From: a virus
DNA: 34,166 nt
Virus record (IMG/VR): IMGVR_UViG_3300031851_000086
Coordinates: 1-34,166 of that record
Reading direction: 5' to 3' (one strand)
Position 1 is the first letter of the stretch. Every line of letters begins with the position of its first letter. Positions 14,858-24,200 of the stretch are shown here, piece after piece. The translations under genes and the position numbers were made by a program. Under the pieces are notes generated by a model. The model was not told the DNA's origin, searched no databases, and saw nothing but the letters and a program-made list of their open reading frames with translations.

Positions 14858-14950
14858 TTATTCCCCTAGTTTTTGTTTATAGTTACGAATTGTAGTTTTC
14901 AAGTCAGTGCTCACATTGATAATAAATCTCTTGTAAAAAGTCTTGGGTTC
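14858..14950 (-). other. possible +1 frameshift extension of the Mtd-N-like protein
   Basis: Directly after the UGA of the 69-residue gene the +1 frame is open for 30 codons and protein-like: EPKTFYKRFI, then INVSTDLKTTIRNYKQKLGE, ending in TAA at 14858-14860. Shifting at UGG-U-GAA would give a protein of about 99 residues. It fills the whole gap up to the ribosome site of the next gene. A sequencing indel or chance would also explain it. Confidence 0.4.
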
Positions 14951-15158
14951 ACCAACCCATAGCAGCCATCATTCCCATTGAGATGGTGATTTGCTCAACC
15001 ACATAGTCTTGTCTTGCATGAGGAATACCACCAGCTGTGGCTCCATCATGCAACACCAAACTCATTGTGTCGGTATCTACAGTAAGTTCCGCAAGGGCAC
15101 CAGTAAATGTAGATTGTTGTACTGTAGTACCTCTTCTCAGCTGTACCTGTTTGGTCAT
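14949..15158 (-). CDS. stand-alone Mtd N-terminal-domain-like protein
   Basis: A 69-residue protein starting MTKQVQLRRGTTVQQSTFTG and continuing ALAELTVDTDTMSLVLHDGA with TAGGIPHAR. The RRGTT..Q..TFTGA.(G/A)E.TVDTD......HDG.TAGG signature is that of the major-tropism-determinant N-terminal domain, which usually heads phage tail fibres and receptor-binding proteins and forms trimeric beta-prism-like necks. Here nothing follows it in frame except a Met-rich tail (ITISMGMMAAMGW). AGGGG six bases before the ATG and a perfect late promoter TATAAATA at 15187-15194. It lies between the two giant fibre genes and may form a connector between them (inference). Confidence 0.82.
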   Translation of the reverse strand: MTKQVQLRRGTTVQQSTFTGALAELTVDTDTMSLVLHDGATAGGIPHARQDYVVEQITISMGMMAAMGW

Positions 15159-15186
15159 GGGTATCCCCTAGAAATTATGCTAGTTT

Positions 15187-15194
15187 TATTTATA
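15187..15194 (-). promoter_or_regulatory. T4 late promoter TATAAATA
   Basis: A perfect T4 late consensus on the minus strand, 28 nt upstream of the Mtd-N-like gene. It occupies the loop of a 6-bp inverted repeat (AGTTTT 15182-15187, AAAACT 15195-15200). Confidence 0.75.
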
Positions 15195-15208
15195 AAAACT
15201 GGAGATCT

Positions 15209-18200
15209 TTAAATTATAGTGACGAATGTGAATCCAACTTCAAACTTGCGATACTCGGTAGTAGCATCACCGTCAAGTGTGATATTACCATTTCCAACGT
15301 AAGTAGAATTACCGAATCTGTCTTTGCCGTTTCCACTGAATGTGAATAGAACTGTGCTTTCTGGTTTGTTGGTTGTCTTGGATTCTGCTGTTCCGCCTGC
15401 AGTAAATAGTGAACCAGATCCATTGAAGTGTGGAATAAATCTGACTTCTGTTGCACCACCAGAAATTGTATATTGTGCTGTATCTCCAACATATCTTTCG
15501 GTGTGCTTCTCTTCTGATGTTCCAGATAGAGTTGCTGAACCTGTTCCTTGATAACCCTTGCGGATAAACGATTCGTTTGCTCCTCCAGAGAATCTTGCGA
15601 TGAGTGTATCTGCATCTGCAAACGCAACTGCTTCTGCTGCTCCGCCGACTGCGAATAGAGAACCAGAACCAACATGTGTTTGTAGTGTTCTTTCTTCTGT
15701 GGATCCAGTAATCGAAATAGATCCAGATCCAACAAAGTCTCTTGTTCTTGTAGTTTGAGCTGTACCAGAGAATGTAAAGAGAACTGTACTTTCTGGTTGA
15801 TTTGTGGTCTTCGATTCTGCTGCTCCACCAGCAGTAAACATAGAACCAGAACCAACGAAGATTCCAGTAAACCTGGAAACAGATTCGCCAGAGAGTTGAA
15901 TCTGTAAAGTCTCGTCGTCTGCGAATGTAACTTTCTCGTCGATCGCCTGACCAGAAGCGGTGAGGATAGAACCAGATCCAGAGTATTCGCGCTTGACTGC
16001 ACTTGTACTTGCTCCAGAGAATGTGAAGAGACCAAATCCATCTGGACTGAAAGTAATCTTCTCTTCTGTAAATACGGTTGCAGCACCACCTTCGAGGAAG
16101 TCCATGACTCCCGATCCAGTGTAATGATCCAGTTGTTCTTCGACTGAATCTCCACTGAAGGTGTATTGTGCAGTATCTTCTGGAGGATTGGCGATGAAGG
16201 ACTCTGTACTGAATCCACCAATTCCATAGAGACCGATTGCTGTCTCGACGATCGTAGCACTCTCCGCTGCACCACTGAATGTGGATATAGATCCAGATCC
16301 AATTTTGAAGCGGATGACTCTGATATTTGTTGCTTTACCAGATAGTGTTGCAGTACCAGAACCAACATAAGATTCTGTATGTCTTTCTACCGATGTACCA
16401 GCAGCGGTGAAGAGAACTGTGCTTTCTGGTGGGTTGGTTGTGATAGACTCTGAAGAACCAGATGCTGTGAATATAGATCCAGATCCAACAAAGTCTCTTG
16501 CTCTAGTAGTATCACCATCACCAGTGAGGTCAATGGAACCACTACCGACCCAGTTAGGAATGAACTTAACGTTAGTTGCTTCACCACTGTAAGTAAACTG
16601 AGCAAAGTCACCGATATAACGTTCGGTGTGTTTCTCGGATACTCTTGTACCAGATAGGGTTGTGGATCCAGATCCAACTTCTCCTTTAGGAGTGAAAGAT
16701 TCTGCCTTGCTTCCACCAAAGACAAGTAGATAAGTGTCTTCTGGGGGATTGAATGTAACTCTTTCTGCACCACCACCAACTGCGAAGAGGTTGCCTCCAA
16801 CAGAAGGTTGGTAATGAACAGTGAATACAACATCACCGCTGATGGTGATAGTTCCGCCTTCCTCGTCTGCTTGTGCAACTCTCTCGGAGCATGTACCAAG
16901 CAATCCAGGATGAGAACCAGAACCAATAAATGGTTTGGTAACTGCTGCTGTACCAATGCTTCCAGCAACTGTAAAGATAACAGTGCTTTCTGGTAGATTT
17001 GTGGTCTTGGATTCAGCAGCACCATTTGAGGTGAATAGTGTACCAGTACCAGTCCAATGATACTGTTGGCTAACAGTACCTTCACCTGTAACAGTGTATA
17101 TCGGAGCGTCTGCAAGATATGCTTCGGTATGTTTCTCGGAAACTCTTGTTCCAGAGAATCCACCATAAGAACCAGATCCGATTTCTGTTGCTGGAGTAAA
17201 GGATTCGTCTTTGCTTCCTGAGAACCTGTATAGTCCTGTGGATTCTGGTAGATCGACAGTCTTGCTTTCTGCAACACCACTGAGTAGATTGATAGTACCA
17301 GAACCAGGATATCTGACTCTGTAGATAAACTCGACTGCACCACTGAAGGTGTATAGTGTAGTTGGTTCTTCTGCAAAGGTAACTTTCTCGACCAGAGCCT
17401 GACCAGAGAATGTAGATAGAGTTCCGCCAGCAAATACTTCTCTGACCGTAGCAGACTCGGATCCAGTTCCAGATGCAGTAAGCAGAATTGTGCTTTCTGG
17501 TGGATTGCTGGTCTTCGATTCTGCTGCTCCACTAGCAGAGAATAGTGATCCAGATCCAACGTAACTGACGATGTAGACGAATTCAACTTGACCACTGATC
17601 GTGTATAGTCCAGTTGCTTCTTCTGCAACTCCAACTCTTTCGATAAGAGCTTGACCCGAGAAGGTGGATAGAGTTCCAGATCCAATTTCTGTCGCGGGAG
17701 TAAAGGATTCTGCTTTGCTTCCACCAACAACGAAGATGACCGTACTTTCTGGTGGGTTGCTGGTCTTGGATTCGGCAGCTCCACTTGCTGTGAATATGGA
17801 ACCAGATCCGACTTCGGCGTTGCTTTCTCTTTCTGTAGCAGATCCAGATAGAGTATACTGAGCAGCATCTCCAAGGTAACCTTGTGCAACTCTCTCGACT
17901 GAAGTACCAGAAAGTGTGATAGGTGTCGCAGTACCGACATAACATTCGGTGTGCTTCTCGATACCAACACCAGATGCGGTAAACAGAACTGTACTTTCTG
18001 GTGGATTGCTGGTCTTGGATTCTGCTGCACCGTTTGCTGTAAACAGTGATCCAGATCCAACCCATCTGTCTGCTTGTCTTTCGACTGCAGTACCAGATGT
18101 AGTAAATAGACCTGTAAATTCTTCTCTGACCGCAACTGCTTCTGCAGCACCACTAGCAGAGAATAGTGATCCAGATCCAACGTAATCGTTAGTGATTCTG

Positions 18201-21200
18201 AGTACAGTTGATCCAGATGTAGAGAATAGACCAGTTGCTTCTTCAGCGACTGTAACTTTCTCGATGAGAGACTGTCCAGAGAAAGTGGACAGACTTCCAC
18301 CAGCAAATACTTCTCTGACTGTAACGGAGTCTGTAACAGTACCAGCTGCAGTAAATATAACTGTGCTTTCTGGTAGATTTGTAGTCTTGGATTCTGACGC
18401 GCCACCAAAGAGAGGTAGATTTCCAGAACCAACAAACTTGAATGCAAACCTGTAGGTGTTACCAATGAATGCAGCTGATGTGAATAGAGTATAAGTACCA
18501 AATCCATCAACATTTCCGAATCTAGCAAGGCGTTCAACAGCAACACCAGAGAAGGATGCAGAACCAGATCCAATGTATCTTCTTTCAAACGGAGTCTCAG
18601 CAACACCACTAATGGTGTAAGTACCATGTGCAGGATCAATTAGATGTTCTAGAGTTCCATCTTCGCCATAATCAACTTCGCCAGTTGTTAGTGGGTTGGA
18701 TACCTGACCTTGATCTTCGTAGGATGTAACAGGAGCATCGACAGAACCATAATCTTCTGGTGTGAGTATGGTAGGAAGATCTCTGTCGTATACCCAAGTT
18801 CTGGATTCTGCAACACCACTGAGTGCATGGAGTGTTCCAGATCCAGCATATGCACGAGATCTGATTGTGTCTGCAACACCACTGATTGCAAAGAGTCCAG
18901 TGGTATCGTCTGTTTGAGCGACAACTTCGACAAGTCCACCAGCAGTGAAGAGTGAACCAGCACCAACGTAAGAGGAGTTAGCAACAACAACTGTTGCACC
19001 ACTGATTGTGTATGTTCCTTCAGCAGGAGTGATGGTGGTATTGAGAATACTGCCGTTGTTTTCTTCGCCTGCAGTAGTTGGTAGAATGATACTACCGTTA
19101 TCGTCTGCAGTTGTTGTTGCAGCAGAGATGATACCGTTATCAACCTGAGTAAATGGTTGTAGAAGTTCATCGCTATAATCATAAGTTCTAGATTCTGCAC
19201 AACCATTAAGTGTGAATAGAGATCCAGAACCAACGTAATCAACAACTGCTCTGAATACAGTAGATCCAGATACACTGAAGAGACCAAACGTATCGTCTGT
19301 TTGAGCGACAACTTCGACAAGACCGCCAACTGCGAATAGAGAACCACTGGAGAATTCTCTAACAACATTTTTCTCTGTTGCTGCATCACCAAAGGTGTAA
19401 GTTCCTGTAGCAGCATTGACGGTAGAAGTATGGATAACTGTACCGTTGTTTTGAACACCTGCAGTGAGTGGATTGGTAACGCTACCATAATCAACGATGG
19501 ATCCAGTAGCAGTAATGAGACCCTGATCGTCTGTAGTGAATGTGACGACTGTGGTATCGCTGTAATCCCATGTTGCAGATTCTGCAGCACCACCAATAAC
19601 GGGGAGGGTACCAAAGGAATCCCACTTCCAACAGAATCTATATGTGTTACCAATGCCTGCTTGAGAAGTGGATAGAGTAAAGAGTCCTGTTCCAGTTTCA
19701 ACAACAGCAACTGCTTCCGCTGCTCCACCGACTGCAAACAATCCACCAGAACCAACCATTGCGAAGGTAGGCTCGTACTTAACATCGCCTGATTGTTCTT
19801 GTGTCGCTTCGTCTCCAACCTGAGGAATAAGTCCTGTTTCTGGAGTAACATAATCTGGGTTGACGAATAGCAAGAGGTCGATATCCTCTTGAGTAAGTGG
19901 TGCTCTTACGAGACCAAGTTGAATCGTTCCTGTTGTTGCTCTGAGAGTTCTATTGGGTAGCGCAACCAGACCATTGTTTTCTTCGCCAGCAGTTACAGGA
20001 CTGGATATAGAACCATCATCTGCATATGCTGTAACTGTATCGGTAACAAGACCATGATCTGTAGATGTGTATACAAGAACTGTGTCGTCGTTATAATCAA
20101 AGGCGACTTTCTCGACACAACCACCAACACTGAATAGAGATCCAGAACCAACATAATCGTTGGATTTGGAGAATGTAGTTGTACCAAGAAGAGTGAATAG
20201 ATAAGTCGATTCGTAATCAACAACAGCAACTTCGACTGCACCCGATGCTGTGAATAGTGAACCAGATCCAACAAAGTCTTTCGTTCTTGGAGTCTGAGCG
20301 ACACCAGTAAGATCGATTGTTCCGTATGGATGTGTTTTAGCAGTGAGAATAACTGTGCCGTTATTCTGTTCACCTGCAGTGAGAGGATCTGTGACGAGAC
20401 CGTTGTCTTCCAGAACCGTTGTGGTAGCGGAGATAGTACCGTTGTCTTCGGTATTGAATACAACAACAGAAGATAGGTTGTAATCCCAGGTAACTTTCTC
20501 GACTCCACCAACAACGGTGAAGAGAGATCCAGAACCAACAAAGTCTCTCGATCTTGTAGGAACTGCTGCACCAACAAAATCGTATAGTGTAGTTGCTTCT
20601 TCTGCAAAGGTAACTTTCTCGACCAGAGCCTGACCAGAGAATGTGTTGAGCGTGCCTCCACCAATCTCGCGTGCAATATTCTTCTCTACAGAATCGCCAC
20701 TTACAACATAAGATCCTGTTAGTGGATATACTGTAGATGTATTGACGACTGTTCCATAACTGAACTCGCCATCGGTTGTTGTCTCAGTGACTGAACCATC
20801 ATCAAAGAAGTCAGCAATTGTAGATGGTGTACCAGTAACATTGCCGTAGTCGGCAGATGTGAATACAACAATGGAGGATTCATTGTAATCCCATGTTGCA
20901 GATTCAGCAGCACCATTAAGAGTGAATATTGAACCACTGCCGATGAAAGGTCTTGTTCTACTGAATGCTGTAGATCCAGATACATTGAATAGACCAATAG
21001 TAGATTCAACAACTGCAACTGCTTCGACTGCTCCGCCGACTGCGAATAGAGAACCAGAACCAGTCTGAGCAAATGCAGGTTCATACTTAACATCACCTGA
21101 TTGTTCTTGTGTTGCTTCATCACCAACCTGAGGAATAATACCTGTCTCAGGAGTAACATAATCTGGGTTGACGAACAGTAGGAGATCAATGTCTTCCTGA

Positions 21201-24200
21201 GTAAGTGGTGCTCTCCGATATCCATATGTGAATACAGGTCCAGTTCCACCATCGTAAGGTTGAACTGTTTGATTGTATATAATTGTATTGTAATCTTCCT
21301 CTCCCGCGCTGAGAGGTTCTGCAACCAGACCATTTGTAAAGTGATCTTTGGAAGGATTTGTGGAAGCAGTAATGCTACCGTAATCATCAGTAGTGAAGAC
21401 AACATCTGCACCATAATCGAAGGTGACTTTCTCGACTCCACCACCAACAGAGAAGAGAGAACCTGTAACTGGAGGTGCATTCCAGCAGAATCTGTAAGTA
21501 TTACCAATACCTGCGGCAGAGGTAAAGAGTCTGAAGAGACCTGTAAATTCTTCATCAACACCAACTGCTTCTGCAGCACCAGATGCTGAGAATAGTGAAC
21601 CACTGCCGATGAAAGGTCTTGCTCTTGCAGTATCACCATCACCAGTAAGGTCAATGAGACCAGTAGCAGCATTAACGGTAGAAGTATGGATAACTGTGCC
21701 GTTGTTTTGAACACCCGATGTAAGTTGATTAGTAATACTGCCGTAATCAACGATGGATCCAGTAGCAGTAATGAGACCTTGATCATCAGTGCTAAACGTG
21801 ACGATAGTAGTATCGTTGTAATCAAAGGCGACTTTCTCGACGCCACCATTGAAGGTGAATAGAGATCCAGATCCTACCCAATCATTAATAACTCGGAATA
21901 CACTTGATCCAGATACACTGAATAGACCCGTTGATTCTTCGGCAACTCCTGCCTTCTCGATGAGAGCTTGACCAGAGAATGTAGAGATAGATCCAGATCC
22001 AACCCATCTGTCTGCTTGTCTTTCGACTGCAAAACCACTAGTTGTAAGAGTTCCTGTAAGAGCATTAACTGTAGAGGTATGAATAACTGTACCGTTATTC
22101 TGCTGACCTGCTGTAGTTGGATTAGTGATGCTTCCGTAGTCAACAATAGACCCAGTAGCAGTGATGAGACCTTGATCGTCTGTAGTAAACGTAACGACTG
22201 TGGTATCGTTGTAATCAAACGTTGCAGATTCGACTCCACCGTTGAAGGTGAATAGAGATCCAGATCCAACCCAATCAGCAGTTGCTCTAAGTACGCTAGA
22301 TCCAGATACACTGAATAGACCAGTAGATTCTTCTGCGACTCCTGCTTTCTCGATGAGAGCCTGTCCAGAGAATGTGGAGATAGATCCAGAACCAATGTAT
22401 CTGTCTGTTTGAGAATCTGTTGCTGAACCACCAGTTGCAAGAGTTCCTGTAGCAGAGTTAACTGTAGAGGTATGAATAACTGTGCCGTTATTTTGGATAC
22501 CTGCAGTGATTGGATTTGTAATAAATCCGTTGTTAGCAGTTGTTTGAACTGCGTTGGTAATAAGACCGTTGTTTGCAGAAGTAAAGACAACAACTGTACT
22601 ATCGTTATAATCCCAAGTTGCAGATTCAGCAGCACCGTTGACGGCAAATAGTCCTCCTGTAACTGGAGGTGCATTCCAACAGAATCTATAAGTATTACCA
22701 ATACCTGCTGCTGATGTGGATAGCTGGAATAGACCAGTGGATTCTTCTGCGACCCCAACAACTTCCGCTGCACCACCAACTGCGAATAGAGAACCAGAAC
22801 CAATCTGACCAAAGATTGGAATGTATTGAACATCTGCAGATTCTTCCTGAGTTTGTTCAACACCAACAACAGGAACAAGTCCCGTCTCAGGAGTAACATA
22901 ATCTGGGTTGATGAATAGTTTTTCGTCGATCTCTGCTTGAGTCCAAGATGGTCTTCTGAGAGAGAAGGTGACTCCACCTGTAGTACCTTCTACAGTTTGA
23001 CTGTAGATGATATTTCCTAGATTTTCTATTCCTGCTGTTAGTGGATCTGTAATAGATCCATTGTCTTCTGTTGCTGTAACTGCACTGTTAACAAGACCAT
23101 TATCAACAGGTGTAGCATAAGTAACAATGGATGATAGGTTGTAGTCAAAGGCGACTCTCTCAACTCCTCCGCCCATGGAGAAGAGAGATCCATTAAAGAC
23201 TTCACTGAATATAGATTTCTCAACACCAGTACCAGATATGGTAGTAAGAAGTGTACTATCAGGATCATCGAATGTTGCTGCTTCGACTGCACCACTAAAC
23301 GCGAATAGAGAACCACCAAAGACTTCTCTAACAATATTTTTCTCGGTAGATGTACTGCCGAATGTGTAAGTTCCAGTAACAGCGTTGACGGTAGAAGTAT
23401 GAATAACTGTACCGTGATTAGCAATACCCGATGTAAGTGGGTTAGTGATGCTACCGTGGTCAACGATAGATCCGCTAGCAGTAATGAGACCTTGATCGTC
23501 TGTAGTGAATGTGACGACAGTTGTCTCGTTATAATCCCAAGTTGCAGACTCTGCACAACCATTAAGTGTGAATAGAGATCCAGAACCAACCCAATCATTA
23601 GTAACTCGGAATACACTCGATCCAGATGTAGAGAATAGACCAGTGGATTCTTCTGCAACTCCTGCAATTTCAACAGCTCCACCAACTGCGAATAGAGAAC
23701 CACCAAAGACTTCTCTAACAATATTTTTCTCTGTCGCTGTATCACCAAAGGTGTAAGATCCTGTAGCAGCATTAACTGTCGAGGTATGAATAACTGTGCC
23801 GTTATTTTGGATACCTGATGTAAGTGGATTGGTAACGCTACCATGATCAACGATAGATCCACTAGCAGTAATCAGACCCTGATCGTCAGTAGTAAACGTA
23901 ACAACTGTAGTGTCGTTATAGTCAAACGTTGCAGATTCTGAACAACCATTTAGAGTGAACAGAGATCCAGAAGCAACGTAATCTGTTACTGCACTGAATG
24001 TTGTAGATCCAGATACACTGAATAGACCAACAGTAGATTCCGCAACAACAGATACTTCTGCTGCTCCACCGACTGCAAACAATCCACCAGATCCAGTCTG
24101 TCCAAAGATTGGAATATATGAAACATTTCCAGATTCTTCTTGTGTCTGCTCAGCACCAACAACAGGAACGAGACCTGTCTCAGGAGTAACATATCCTGAG

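Noticed and set aside
16387-18639. Long Leu/Ser-rich open frame (750 codons) in another minus-strand frame of the giant gene, and similar ones at 15214-16368, 18688-24873
   Set aside because: They are shadows caused by repetitive, stop-poor codon patterns of the 3690-codon gene. Their products are low-complexity Leu/Gln/Ser sequence with no conserved motif and no ribosome sites.
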